A stretch of DNA of 64,000 bases, from contig QQUJ01000010.1 of assembly GCA_008501635.1 (NCBI GenBank), positions 372,001 through 436,000 on the forward strand, written 5' to 3'. Source of the stretch: Pseudomonadota bacterium (GTDB lineage: Bacteria; Pseudomonadota; Gammaproteobacteria; QQUJ01). The position numbers and the translations under genes were made by a program. The notes under the pieces are model-generated. The model had not been told where the DNA came from. It saw only the letters and a program-made list of their open reading frames with translations, and did not search any database. This document shows, piece after piece, positions 1-9,944 of the stretch; the stretch's first letter is position 1; every line of letters starts with the position of its first letter.

Positions 1-695
1 TTGTCGAACTTGGATTTGGTCACCGAGTCGTTGACGTTGATGGCGGGGAAGGGGAGCGAACCCTCCTTCTCGAAGTGGTAGAGACGGTGCACGCCGGTGG
101 TGGTCTCTTCGGTGACGCCGCGGATGCCGGCGAGCACTTTGGAGTACCAGCCGGGCTGTTCGGCGAGGCGTTTCCGGATCGCGGCGAACAGCACCGTCTC
201 TTCTTCGTTGGTGGGGTTGGCGATCAGCGAGGGATCGTTTTCGGCGCGAGCCCCCAAGTGGATCAGCAGAGTGGCGTCGCCACCGTCGTCGAGAATCAGA
301 TTGGCGCTGCCGCCGTCCGACCACTCGAAGATGCGGTGGGTAAACTGCCAGTACTCCTCCAGACTCTCGCCCTTGTAGGCGAAGACCGGCGTGCCGCCCG
401 TGGCGATGGCGGCGGCGGCATGGTCCTGGGTGGAGAAGATGTTGCACGACGCCCAGCGCACATCGGCGCCCAGGTCCTTCAGCGACTCGATGAGCACCGC
501 GGTCTGGATGGTCATGTGCAGGGAACCGGCGATGCGCGCGCCTTTGAGCGGCTGTTCGGCGCGGTACTTGTCGCGCACCGCCATCAGGCCGGGCATCTCG
601 GTTTCGGCGATGGCGATCTCCTTGCGACCCCAGTCGGCAAGCGAGATATCGGCTACGTGGTAATCGGAGGCAAGCTTCTTGGCTGCATCGTTCAT
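1..695 (-). CDS. ahcY: Adenosylhomocysteinase, N-terminal part (cut by window edge)
   Basis: Reversibly hydrolyses S-adenosylhomocysteine to adenosine and homocysteine in the cytosolic methyl cycle. The minus-strand translation starts [17 protein letters not shown] and includes [14 protein letters not shown] and [16 protein letters not shown], hallmarks of the family. About 231 codons are present, roughly half of the usual 430-470. The ATG at 695 has a GGAG ribosome site at 704-707. It lies downstream of metK on the same strand and directly below an SAH riboswitch, which fits feedback by its own substrate. Confidence 0.96.
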   Translation of the reverse strand, partial: MNDAAKKLASDYHVADISLADWGRKEIAIAETEMPGLMAVRDKYRAEQPLKGARIAGSLHMTIQTAVLIESLKDLGADVRWASCNIFSTQDHAAAAIATGGTPVFAYKGESLEEYWQFTHRIFEWSDGGSANLILDDGGDATLLIHLGARAENDPSLIANPTNEEETVLFAAIRKRLAEQPGWYSKVLAGIRGVTEETTTGVHRLYHFEKEGSLPFPAINVNDSVTKSKFD

Positions 696-713
696 CACAA
701 AGACTCCATGATT

Positions 714-790
714 GAACGAGCGCCGTTACTACCTGGAACCGGCTTGTCGAGCCTGGCGGATGATCCCGTCGCAACGCTCCTCGACCTGCC
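714..790 (-). ncRNA. SAH riboswitch upstream of ahcY
   Basis: On the minus strand this stretch carries the SAH-riboswitch core. A P1 helix GTCGAG/CTCGAC (785-780 with 751-746) encloses GAGCGTTGCGAC and CCGCCAGG. A downstream CGCTC (722-718) can pair with GAGCG (779-775) as the pseudoknot. A GCCG/CGGC stem lies between. The element ends a few bases above the ahcY ribosome site at 704-707, so control of translation initiation is likely. Known members of this class switch ahcY on when SAH accumulates. The identification was made by eye, not by a covariance model. Confidence 0.88.
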
Positions 791-858
791 GAGCCGCCCT
801 GGGCGGCGTGGGGCGCATAGTTTTACACAAAAGCGGGGAGGGGTGGAACCCCAACGCC

Positions 859-989
859 ACCCTCACCCCAACCCCTCTCCCTGAGAGCGAAGCAAGGATG
901 CGTTGCCTCGCCGGCCAACACCTCCGCCGTTCGCATCCGGGAAGACACTATCGCCCCTCTCCCCGTGGGAGAGGGGTTGGGGTGAGGGT
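859..989. repeat. Perfect 23-bp inverted repeat with inner hairpin
   Basis: The arms 859-881 and 967-989 are perfect 23-nt reverse complements (ACCCTCACCCCAACCCCTCT...) separated by 85 nt. The right arm also forms a tight hairpin with 954-963 (CCCCTCTCCC, loop CGT, GGGAGAGGGG). It sits between metK and the ahcY riboswitch. This pyrimidine-rich sequence resembles the REP-like intergenic palindromes of many proteobacteria. It may also act as a processing or attenuation element between the two genes. No long T tract follows on the minus strand. Confidence 0.75.
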
Positions 990-1001
990 GAGGGGTTGGT
1001 G

Positions 1002-2228
1002 TTACAGCCCCGCGGCGTCGCGCAGCATCTCCGCCCGGTCGGTTTTCTCCCAGGGGAAGGCGGTGAAGGTTTCATCTTTTTTCACTACTGCGCCGTTCTC
1101 GCGATCCTCCCAGTGATAGGTCATCTCAACCGGTTCGCGGCCGAAGTGACCATAGGCAGCGGTGGCCTGGTACATGGGATGGATGAGATCGAGCATCTGA
1201 ATGATCCCGTAGGGGCGCAGGTCGAAGTGTTCGCGTACCAGGCGTTCGATTTTATCGTCGGCGATCTTGCCGGTACCGAAGGTCTCCAGTGAGATGGAGG
1301 TGGGTTCGGCCACGCCGATGGCATAGGAGGTCTGGATCTCGCAGCGATCGGCGAGTCCCGCCGCGACGATATTCTTCGCCACATAACGCGCCGCGTAGGC
1401 CGCCGAGCGATCCACCTTGGAGGGATCCTTGCCGGAGAAGGCGCCACCGCCGTGGTGGGCGGAGCCGCCGTAGGTGTCCACGATGATCTTGCGCCCGGTG
1501 AGGCCGCAATCGCCCACCGGCCCGCCGATGACGAAGCTGCCGGTCGGGTTGATGTGGAATTTGGTGTGCTTGCTCAGCCACTTGGCGGGCAGCGTGTGCT
1601 TGATGATCAGCTCCATCACCGCTTCGTGAAGATCCTGGGTCTTGACGCCCGGATTGTGCTGCGTGGAGAGCACCACGGCGTCCACTCCGGCGATCTGGCC
1701 GTCTTCGTAGCGGAAGGTGACCTGGCTCTTGGCGTCGGGGCGGAGCCACGGCAGCAGGCCGTTCTTGCGCACCTCGGCCTGGCGCCGCACCAGCCGCTGG
1801 GCGTAGGTGACGGGCGCGGGCATCAGCACATCGGTCTCTTTGGTGGCGTAGCCAAACATCAGCCCCTGGTCGCCGGCGCCTTGCTCTTCGGGATTGGAAC
1901 GATCAACACCCTGGGCGATGTCCGAGGACTGTTTGCCAATGATGTTCAGAACGCCGCAGGTGCCGCCGTCGTAGCCCACCTCGGAGCTGGTGTAGCCGAT
2001 CTCGCAGATCACCCGGCGCACCAGATCCTCGAGATCCACCCAGGCGTGAGTGGAGACCTCACCCGCCACGATGGCGACGCCGGTCTTGACCATGGTTTCG
2101 CAGGCGACGCGCGAACGTTTGTCGCGGGCGATCAAGGCATCCAATACGGCGTCCGAAATCTGGTCGGCGACCTTGTCGGGATGTCCTTCCGAGACCGACT
2201 CGGAGGTGAACAGGAAACTTTTGCTCAT
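1002..2228 (-). CDS. metK: S-adenosylmethionine synthase
   Basis: Makes SAM from methionine and ATP. The protein is 408 aa if it starts at the ATG at 2228 ([20 protein letters not shown]), which matches the family N-terminus. The reading frame stays open further upstream, but that part does not look like MetK. Diagnostic motifs are [15 protein letters not shown] and [19 protein letters not shown] (the ATP and phosphate loops). It is slightly longer than the usual ~385 aa. It precedes ahcY on the same strand, giving a methyl-cycle pair separated by a repeat and a riboswitch. Confidence 0.97.
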   Translation of the reverse strand: MSKSFLFTSESVSEGHPDKVADQISDAVLDALIARDKRSRVACETMVKTGVAIVAGEVSTHAWVDLEDLVRRVICEIGYTSSEVGYDGGTCGVLNIIGKQSSDIAQGVDRSNPEEQGAGDQGLMFGYATKETDVLMPAPVTYAQRLVRRQAEVRKNGLLPWLRPDAKSQVTFRYEDGQIAGVDAVVLSTQHNPGVKTQDLHEAVMELIIKHTLPAKWLSKHTKFHINPTGSFVIGGPVGDCGLTGRKIIVDTYGGSAHHGGGAFSGKDPSKVDRSAAYAARYVAKNIVAAGLADRCEIQTSYAIGVAEPTSISLETFGTGKIADDKIERLVREHFDLRPYGIIQMLDLIHPMYQATAAYGHFGREPVEMTYHWEDRENGAVVKKDETFTAFPWEKTDRAEMLRDAAGL

Positions 2229-2496
2229 CGTGTGTCTAGGGCTCCGTGGCAGAGGCGCAGACCGCTGCGCCGCACAAATGAAGGCGGAAATGATACTAGA
2301 ACCCATCCCAAAATCCCATGCGAGCTGTGCCGGCCGCCCGCGGCTCCAGCGCGGTGTTACGCTCACTCATTGGGAATGACCCAACTGCGCTCGTCACGCC
2401 CGGCCCTGCCGGTTGGCTCCAGAGGTGCGCTGGCGGTGTTCTCGGCTTGCCGATGGCGTTGCTAGTGGCCGCATTATCGGACCTGCCCGGCGCGGT

Positions 2497-3477
2497 TCAG
2501 AACCAGCGCCACCATTTGAAGAGTACCAACTGCAGTCCCACCAGTACCGCCATCGCCGCGGTGACGATGAAAAACGCATCACCGGCATCGGCGCCCGGTA
2601 TGCCGCCGACATTGATGCCCAGCAGACCGGTGAGAAAACCCAGCGGCAAAAAGAGCGCGGCAACGATGGAGATGACGTACATGCGCCGGTCCATCTGCTC
2701 GGAAAGACGGCTGTTGAGCTCCTCCTGGGTGACGGCGGCCCGTTCGCGCGCCGAGTCCAGGTCTTCGACATAACGCGTGGTGCGGTCGGCGATTTCGCGC
2801 AGCTGCAGCTGCTCGCGCTCACCCAGCCAGTTGAGCTTTTCACCGTGGATACGCGCCAGGGCTTCGCGCTGCGGGGCGAGATAGCGGCGCAGCATGATCG
2901 CCTGGCGACGAATCTGGGCGAGTTTCGGTCGCAGCTGGTGGCTCTGTTCGGTGAGCACCGCCTCCTCCAGATCGTCGACCTGCTCGTCCAACGATTGGAT
3001 GACATCGGCCATACGATCCACCAGACGTTCGCTGATTTCAACAAGAAATTCAGCGCTGGAACGCGGGCCCCGCCCCGCCCTGATCTCTCCGCCGATCTCC
3101 TGCACGGCTATCAGCCGCCGGTGGCGCAAACTGATGATGCGCCGGCTGTCGGCCCAGAGGCGGATGGAGACCATATCTTCCGGGTCGGAGCCTGGATTGA
3201 GGTTGACCCCACGCAGGGTGATGATGAGGCCCTCGCCCAGATGCACGCAGCGCGGCCGGGTCTCGGTGGCCAGCAGCGCCTCCTGGATGATCTCATCGAG
3301 TCCGCTCTGCTCTTTGATCCATTGCTGTGAGCGCGGCGCCGAATAATCCATGTGCACCCACAGCACCCCCTGATCGGGCTGCCAGGCGGAGGCCTGTTCC
3401 CAGTCCAGCGGCGTCCCGCCGCCTTGTTGGTCGAGCAGGAAGGCGCAAATCAGGCCGTCGCCGCTGTTTGTCGTCAT
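2497..3477 (-). CDS. CorA-family transporter, ZntB-like (GIN variant)
   Basis: Inner-membrane divalent cation transporter of the CorA superfamily, 326 aa from the ATG at 3477 (MTTNSGDGLI). It has a long soluble N-terminal domain, a coiled helical stalk (DRMADVIQSLDEQVDDLEE) and two C-terminal membrane segments. The loop after the first segment reads LLGINVGGIPG, so GIN replaces the CorA GMN motif; this is typical of ZntB zinc or proton-coupled transporters. Its start overlaps the stop of the upstream CorA by 1 nt (TGATG), so the two are probably translationally coupled. The ion transported cannot be read from the sequence. Confidence 0.88.
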   Translation of the reverse strand: MTTNSGDGLICAFLLDQQGGGTPLDWEQASAWQPDQGVLWVHMDYSAPRSQQWIKEQSGLDEIIQEALLATETRPRCVHLGEGLIITLRGVNLNPGSDPEDMVSIRLWADSRRIISLRHRRLIAVQEIGGEIRAGRGPRSSAEFLVEISERLVDRMADVIQSLDEQVDDLEEAVLTEQSHQLRPKLAQIRRQAIMLRRYLAPQREALARIHGEKLNWLGEREQLQLREIADRTTRYVEDLDSARERAAVTQEELNSRLSEQMDRRMYVISIVAALFLPLGFLTGLLGINVGGIPGADAGDAFFIVTAAMAVLVGLQLVLFKWWRWF

Positions 3478-4550
3478 CAGAACCAGCCTCGGTGCTTGAA
3501 GGCGATCAGCATCGCTACGGCGACAACGATCATTACACCCCATACGCCCGGATAGCCCCAGGCCCAACTCAGTTCGGGCATTGCCCAGGGCCCGGCCTGG
3601 CGGTCGAAGTTCATGCCATAGACACCGACAATGAAGGTGAGGGGGATGAAGATGGTGGCGATGACGGTCAGCACCCGCATGGTCTGGTTGACTCGGTTGC
3701 TGACATTGGAGAGGTAGATGTCGAGCATGCCGGTAACCATCTCACGATAGCTTTCCACCAGTTCGAGTACCTGTATGCTGTGATCGTAGCAATCACGCAG
3801 GTAGATGAGCGTGTGCTCCTTCATGTGCTGGTCTTCATTGCGCAGCAAACCATTCATCACCTCGCGCTGCGGCCACAGCGTTCGCCGCAGCAGCAGCAGC
3901 TCGCGACGCAGCCAATGGATACGCGCCAGGGTATCGCGCTGCGGGTTTTCGATGAGGTCGATCTCGATCTCTTCGACCTCATCGCCGAGGGACTCCAGCA
4001 CCGGAAAGGCCTGGTCGACCACCGTATCGACCAGGGCATAGGCCAAATAGTCGGGACCGCGATTGCGGATCGTGCTGCCGAGTTTGCGCAGCCGGTCGTA
4101 GACGGGCTGGAAGGGATGCGTGGTTCCCGAGCAGATGCTGATGACGAAATCCGCGCCCAGAAAGAGACTGAGCTGATCGTTGAACAGGGTTTTCTCTTTA
4201 AGTCGCGGGTAGCGCAGGATGGCGAAGAGCTGGGCGTCGTAGGTTTCGAGCTTGGGGCGCTGGCCGATATTGAGCACGTCTTCGAGTGCCAGATTGTGCA
4301 GCCCGTAGGCTTCACCGATTTCGCGCAGCAGTGCGATATCGGGTGTGCCGGTGATGTTGAGCCAGGTGATGGTGTGCGGGCCGCGCTGCTTGAGGCAATC
4401 CTGGACGCTGACATGATCGCGCAGCAGCACCGATTCGGGCGTGTAGTGGGCCAGACGCAGGCGCACTTCGCCGTTCGGCTCATGCCCCGAGGTGCGCAGC
4501 GTGCCCGGTGATGTACCGGGTGGATGGTAGCTTTTGTCGAACAGTCCCAT
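3477..4550 (-). CDS. corA: CorA magnesium/cobalt transporter
   Basis: Forms a pentameric Mg2+/Co2+ channel in the inner membrane. The protein is 357 aa, starting at the ATG at 4550 with a strong GGAGG site at 4556-4560. The C-terminal pore region contains the signature YGMNF (VGVYGMNFDRQAG) followed by a second membrane helix and a basic tail (FKHRGWF). The N-terminal cytosolic domain and stalk are of normal length. It is the first gene of a two-gene unit with the ZntB-like paralog and faces away from the thioredoxin-like gene at 4693. Confidence 0.93.
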   Translation of the reverse strand: MGLFDKSYHPPGTSPGTLRTSGHEPNGEVRLRLAHYTPESVLLRDHVSVQDCLKQRGPHTITWLNITGTPDIALLREIGEAYGLHNLALEDVLNIGQRPKLETYDAQLFAILRYPRLKEKTLFNDQLSLFLGADFVISICSGTTHPFQPVYDRLRKLGSTIRNRGPDYLAYALVDTVVDQAFPVLESLGDEVEEIEIDLIENPQRDTLARIHWLRRELLLLRRTLWPQREVMNGLLRNEDQHMKEHTLIYLRDCYDHSIQVLELVESYREMVTGMLDIYLSNVSNRVNQTMRVLTVIATIFIPLTFIVGVYGMNFDRQAGPWAMPELSWAWGYPGVWGVMIVVAVAMLIAFKHRGWF

Positions 4551-4692
4551 TACGCCCTCCTTCCTTTGGTTAGCCCGGCACTATCATCTTGAAAGAGTAC
4601 TAGATGCTAGCATGCTGATATTTCAGCTTCCCGCAAGCGCCCCAGCGGGGGATGAACTGCTACGCTAAGCACTGAGTGAGGAGGATGCGATT

Positions 4693-5250
4693 ATGATTCT
4701 GCTGGAAACCCCGGTCTGTGAGTTCGGCACGCCCGCCATTGATTTTTCCCTGCCTGGTGTCGATGGCAAGGTCTGGAGCCTCGAGGAGTGCCGCGGGGAA
4801 AAGGGAACGCTGGTGATGTTCATCTGCAACCACTGTCCCTACGTCAAAGCGATCAGCGACCGGCTGGTGCGCGATACGCGCGAGCTGCTCGATTACGGCA
4901 TTCGCAGTGTGGCGATCATGGCCAACGACCCCACCGATTACCCGGAGGATTCGTTCGAGAACATGCAGCAGCTTGCCGCCCAGCTGGATTTCCCGTTTCC
5001 CTATCTCCTCGACGAGTCCCAGGCGGTGGCCAAGGCCTACGGTGCCGTGTGCACCCCGGATTTCTTCGGCTATAACGCGGACCTCCAGTTGCAGTACCGG
5101 GGGCGTCTGGATGCCAGCAGGAAAGAGGCGGCGGCGCCGGGAGCAAGGCGCGATCTGTTCGAGGCGATGAAGCAGGTCGCCGCAACCGGCAAGGGGCCGC
5201 GCGAGCAGATTCCGAGCATGGGATGTTCGATCAAATGGCGCGGCGAGTGA
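4693..5250 (+). CDS. Thioredoxin-family (AhpC/TSA-like) protein
   Basis: A 185-aa thioredoxin-fold protein with FICNHCPYVKA, a CxxC-type redox motif (CNHC) followed by Pro. It has no signal peptide, so it is likely cytosolic. The family is often annotated as thioredoxin family protein or peroxiredoxin-like, and its substrates are mostly unknown. The conserved CTPDFFGYN near residues 118-126 carries the cis-Pro loop region. The gene stands alone between the divergent corA pair and tkt. An exact function cannot be given. Confidence 0.85.
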   Translation: MILLETPVCEFGTPAIDFSLPGVDGKVWSLEECRGEKGTLVMFICNHCPYVKAISDRLVRDTRELLDYGIRSVAIMANDPTDYPEDSFENMQQLAAQLDFPFPYLLDESQAVAKAYGAVCTPDFFGYNADLQLQYRGRLDASRKEAAAPGARRDLFEAMKQVAATGKGPREQIPSMGCSIKWRGE

Positions 5251-5346
5251 GAGAGCCGACTGCCCGTAGATCAGGGACTGCCTGGCCCGCCACCCCTCTC
5301 TTTTGGGGGAGTGATAAACCAGACAGACAGTTATGATAAAAAAGTT

Positions 5347-5370
5347 TTAGATAAGATACCCCTTATCTAA
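5347..5370. promoter_or_regulatory. 24-bp perfect palindrome upstream of tkt, candidate LysR/CbbR operator
   Basis: TTAGATAAG-N6-CTTATCTAA is a perfect 9-bp inverted repeat 141 bp before the tkt start. Its core GATAAG-N6-CTTATC (5350-5367) has the same spacing as GATAAG-N6-TTTATC at 22368-22385, just before the CbbR-like regulator gene. LysR regulators bind such dyads and autoregulate, and CbbR commonly controls Calvin-cycle genes, so a CbbR site is a reasonable inference. The protein-site link has not been shown. Confidence 0.55.
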
Positions 5371-5510
5371 TATTGCCCACCCATAATAATTCAGGGACAA
5401 TGGCTCCCCCTTAGCACGGGGCGGGGGTTTGCCGTGTTTGTGGCTCTATCGATCACCTTCCGAATCCGCCCTTTAGTGTCAACCACTTAGAGAATTTTAG
5501 GAGAGACGCC

Positions 5511-7508
5511 ATGCCCTCCCGCCGTGAACTTGCCAACGCCATTCGCGCCCTCAGCATGGATGCCGTCCAGAAGGCCAAATCGGGCCATCCGGGCGCCCCC
5601 ATGGGCATGGCCGATATCGCCGAAGTGCTGTGGAACGACTTCCTCAAGCACAATCCGGTCAACCCCGAATGGGCCGATCGCGACCGTTTCGTGCTCTCCA
5701 ACGGCCACGGCTCGATGCTGATCTACTCGTTGTTGCACCTGAGCGGCTACGACTTGAGCATCGAGGACCTGAAAAACTTCCGTCAGCTGCACTCCAAGAC
5801 GCCGGGTCACCCGGAGTACGGCTATACGCCGGGTGTGGAGACCACGACCGGCCCCCTCGGGCAGGGCCTCACCAACGCAGTTGGCATGGCGATCGCTGAA
5901 AAGGTGTTGGCGGGCACGTTCAACCGTGATGGACACTCTATCGTCGATCACTACACCTATACCTTTGTCGGCGACGGCTGCCTGATGGAGGGTATTTCGC
6001 ACGAGGCCTGCTCACTCGCGGGCACGCTGGGTCTCGGCAAGCTGATCGCGTTCTACGACGACAACGGGATCTCGATCGACGGTCATGTCGAGGGTTGGTT
6101 CACCGACGACACGGCGAAGCGCTTCGAGGCCTACGGCTGGCATGTGGTGCGCGACGTCGACGGGCATGACTCCGAGGCAATCGCCAAGGCGATCCGCGAG
6201 GCCCGTTCGGTCAACGACAAACCCACACTGATCTGCTGCAAGACTGTGATCGGCTACGGTGCGCCCAATCTGTGCGGCAGCCATGACTGTCACGGCGCGC
6301 CGCTGGGCGATGACGAAATCAAGGCCACACGCGAGAACCTGGGCTGGAATCACGAACCGTTTGTCATCCCGCAGGAGATCCAGGCCGCCTGGAGCAAGCG
6401 CGCCAAGGGCGCCGAGTTGGAAGCGGCGTGGTCCGGGAAATTCGCCGCCTACCGCAAGGCCCATCCGGAGCTGGCCGCCGAGTTCGAGCGTCGTGTGATC
6501 AAAGGCGAGCTGCCCAAGGATTTCGCCACCCAGGCGGCCGCGTACGTCGCGGCCTGTGCCGAGAAGGGCGAGACGGTCGCTTCGCGCAAGGCGAGCCAGA
6601 ATGCTATCAATGCCTACGGGCCGCTGCTTCCCGAGCTGCTCGGCGGCTCGGCCGATCTGGCGGGCTCGAACCTGACTTTGTGGAAGGGCTCGAAAGCGCT
6701 CTCCAGTACCGTATCGGACGGCAACTACATCAACTACGGCGTGCGCGAGTTCGGCATGTCGGCGATCATGAACGGCATCGCGCTGCACGGCGGTTTCGTG
6801 CCTTACGGCGGCACGTTTCTGATGTTCATGGAGTATGCGCGCAACGCCGTGCGCATGGCCGCCCTGATGAAGATCCAGTCGATCTTTGTCTACACCCACG
6901 ACTCCATCGGGCTCGGCGAGGATGGCCCTACGCATCAACCGGTCGAGCAGATCGCCTCGCTGCGTCTGATTCCCAACATGTCGGTGTGGCGACCCTGCGA
7001 TACCGTCGAGTCCGCGGTCGCCTGGCAGTGCGCGGTCGAGCGCCGTGACGGGCCGACCAGCCTGATCTTCTCGCGCCAGAATCTGCCGCATCAGCCGCGC
7101 AGCGCGGCGCAGATCGATGCCATCAAGCGCGGTGGTTACGTGCTGGCGGAGGCTGATGGGGGTAAACCTGACGCCGTGATTATCGCCACCGGCTCCGAGG
7201 TCGGTCTCGCCATGGAGGTGCGCCAGCTGCTGGCCGCCAAGGGTAAGCGGGTGCGCGTGGTGTCGATGCCCTCCACCGATGCCTTCGACGCCCAGGACGC
7301 TGCCTACCGCGATTCGGTGCTGCCCAAGGGCATCCGGTGTGTCGCGATTGAGGCGGGTGTCACCGCGGGATGGTACAAGTACGTGGGGGGCGACGGTCGG
7401 GTGATTGGCGTCGATCGCTTCGGTGAATCGGCGCCCGCGGGTCAGCTTTTCGACTATTTCGGCTTCACGCCGGTAAAGGTTGCCGAGATTGTGCAAGAAA
7501 TTCTGTAA
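5511..7508 (+). CDS. tkt: Transketolase
   Basis: Thiamine-diphosphate enzyme that moves two-carbon units in the pentose phosphate and Calvin cycles. The protein is 665 aa, the normal full length. Motifs include [18 protein letters not shown] at the N-terminus, the ThDP-binding [13 protein letters not shown] segment, and [16 protein letters not shown] in the pyrimidine domain. The ATG at 5511 has an AGGAGA site. It heads the tkt-gap-pgk-pykA-fba block, an order often seen in autotrophic gammaproteobacteria. A palindromic operator-like site lies upstream at 5347. Confidence 0.97.
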   Translation: MPSRRELANAIRALSMDAVQKAKSGHPGAPMGMADIAEVLWNDFLKHNPVNPEWADRDRFVLSNGHGSMLIYSLLHLSGYDLSIEDLKNFRQLHSKTPGHPEYGYTPGVETTTGPLGQGLTNAVGMAIAEKVLAGTFNRDGHSIVDHYTYTFVGDGCLMEGISHEACSLAGTLGLGKLIAFYDDNGISIDGHVEGWFTDDTAKRFEAYGWHVVRDVDGHDSEAIAKAIREARSVNDKPTLICCKTVIGYGAPNLCGSHDCHGAPLGDDEIKATRENLGWNHEPFVIPQEIQAAWSKRAKGAELEAAWSGKFAAYRKAHPELAAEFERRVIKGELPKDFATQAAAYVAACAEKGETVASRKASQNAINAYGPLLPELLGGSADLAGSNLTLWKGSKALSSTVSDGNYINYGVREFGMSAIMNGIALHGGFVPYGGTFLMFMEYARNAVRMAALMKIQSIFVYTHDSIGLGEDGPTHQPVEQIASLRLIPNMSVWRPCDTVESAVAWQCAVERRDGPTSLIFSRQNLPHQPRSAAQIDAIKRGGYVLAEADGGKPDAVIIATGSEVGLAMEVRQLLAAKGKRVRVVSMPSTDAFDAQDAAYRDSVLPKGIRCVAIEAGVTAGWYKYVGGDGRVIGVDRFGESAPAGQLFDYFGFTPVKVAEIVQEIL

Positions 7509-7583
7509 AATCACGGCCCCAGTGGCGCGAACTCGGCGGTTTTCGACATGAGTGCCGCTACATCCACGCGCCTCAAGCGGTGA

Positions 7584-8615
<1,032 letters not shown>

Positions 8616-8633
8616 CTGATCCGCAGCGCTTTC

Positions 8634-8667
8634 CTGCATCCCCACTGCGTGCGCAGTGGGGATGCAG
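8634..8667. other. Perfect 16-bp stem hairpin between gap and pgk
   Basis: CTGCATCCCCACTGCG and CGCAGTGGGGATGCAG are exact reverse complements separated by only TG. No T tract follows, so it is not a canonical intrinsic terminator. In a gap-pgk transcript it could protect the gap mRNA 3' end or set unequal expression of the two genes. Confidence 0.8.
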
Positions 8668-8727
8668 CCCTTGGTGCGGCAGACCGCTGATGATCCTGAA
8701 CAGCATTCATTGAAGAGAAATACCGAC

Positions 8728-9909
8728 ATGTCCGTTATCCAGCTGACCGATCTCGATCTCAAGGGCAAGCGCGTTCTGATCCGCGCCGATCTCAATGTTC
8801 CCGTCAAGGACGGAAAGGTCACCTCCGATGCACGCATCAAGGCCTCGGTGCCCACTATCGAGCACTGTGTGAAGGCAGGGGCCCGCTGCGTGATGGTGAT
8901 GTCGCACCTCGGCCGCCCGGAAGAGGGCGTGTACGACGAGGAGGCTTCGCTGCAGCCGGTCGCAAAACATCTGTCCGCGCTTATTGGACAACCGGTGACC
9001 CTGGTAAAGGACTATCTTGATCAGCAGCCGACGTTGGCGGATGGCCAGGTGGCCGTGCTTGAGAATGTGCGTTTCAACACCGGCGAAAAGAAGAATCTCG
9101 ACGACACCGCGCGCAGGTATGCACAACTGTGCGACGTGTTCGTCATGGATGCCTTCGGCACCGCCCACCGTGCCCAGGCTTCGACCCACGGGGTGGCGAA
9201 GTTCGCGCCGGTCGCCTGCGCCGGATTGCTGTTGAGCGCTGAACTGGTTGCACTCGACAAGGCGTTGGCCAATCCCAGGCGCCCCATGGTGGCGATCGTC
9301 GGCGGTTCCAAGGTGTCGACCAAGCTCACCGTGCTGGAATCGCTCGCCGAAAAGGTCGACCAGCTGGTGGTCGGCGGCGGCATCGCCAATACCTTTCTGG
9401 CGGCGGACGGCAAGCAGATCGGCAAGTCGCTGGCCGAGCTGGATCTCATCCCGACCGCAAAGAGTCTGATGGCCAAGATGCAGCAGCGCGGCGCGACCAT
9501 ACCCATTGCCGTCGATGTCGTGGTCGGCAAGAAATTCGACGCCGACGAGCCGGCCGTCGTCAAAGATGCCGCGCAGGTGGCGGAGGATGACATGATTTTT
9601 GATATTGGCCCGCAGAGCGCACAGCAGCTGGCGGACATCATCTTGCAAGCAGGCACCGTGGTGTGGAACGGTCCGGTTGGTGTGTTCGAGTTCGATCAGT
9701 TCGGCACCGGTACCGAAACCATCGCCAGGGCCATCGCCGCAAGCAACGCCTTCTCGATCGCCGGGGGCGGCGATACTCTGGCGGCGGTCGACAAGTACGG
9801 TATCGCCGACCAGATCTCCTACATCTCGACGGGCGGCGGCGCCTTCCTTGAGTTCCTGGAAGGCAAAAAGCTGCCGGCGGTCGCCATCCTCGAGGAGCGG
9901 GCACAATAA
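8728..9909 (+). CDS. pgk: Phosphoglycerate kinase
   Basis: Transfers the acyl phosphate of 1,3-bisphosphoglycerate to ADP, or the reverse in the Calvin cycle. The protein is 393 aa from the ATG at 8728 ([20 protein letters not shown]). Motifs are [24 protein letters not shown] and [11 protein letters not shown], with the nucleotide-binding GGGDTLAAV near the C-terminus. The start is 25 codons inside the longest frame, since the upstream part overlaps the intergenic hairpin. The spacing to pykA is short, consistent with an operon. Confidence 0.97.
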   Translation: MSVIQLTDLDLKGKRVLIRADLNVPVKDGKVTSDARIKASVPTIEHCVKAGARCVMVMSHLGRPEEGVYDEEASLQPVAKHLSALIGQPVTLVKDYLDQQPTLADGQVAVLENVRFNTGEKKNLDDTARRYAQLCDVFVMDAFGTAHRAQASTHGVAKFAPVACAGLLLSAELVALDKALANPRRPMVAIVGGSKVSTKLTVLESLAEKVDQLVVGGGIANTFLAADGKQIGKSLAELDLIPTAKSLMAKMQQRGATIPIAVDVVVGKKFDADEPAVVKDAAQVAEDDMIFDIGPQSAQQLADIILQAGTVVWNGPVGVFEFDQFGTGTETIARAIAASNAFSIAGGGDTLAAVDKYGIADQISYISTGGGAFLEFLEGKKLPAVAILEERAQ

Positions 9910-9944
9910 GCGCCAACTCCAACACGACTAGGGATTCCAGCAGA

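Noticed and set aside
1121-1447. Long alternative frames over metK, tkt and other high-GC genes
   Set aside because: They are shadow frames of well-identified genes with biased, low-complexity products rich in Arg, Pro and Ala.
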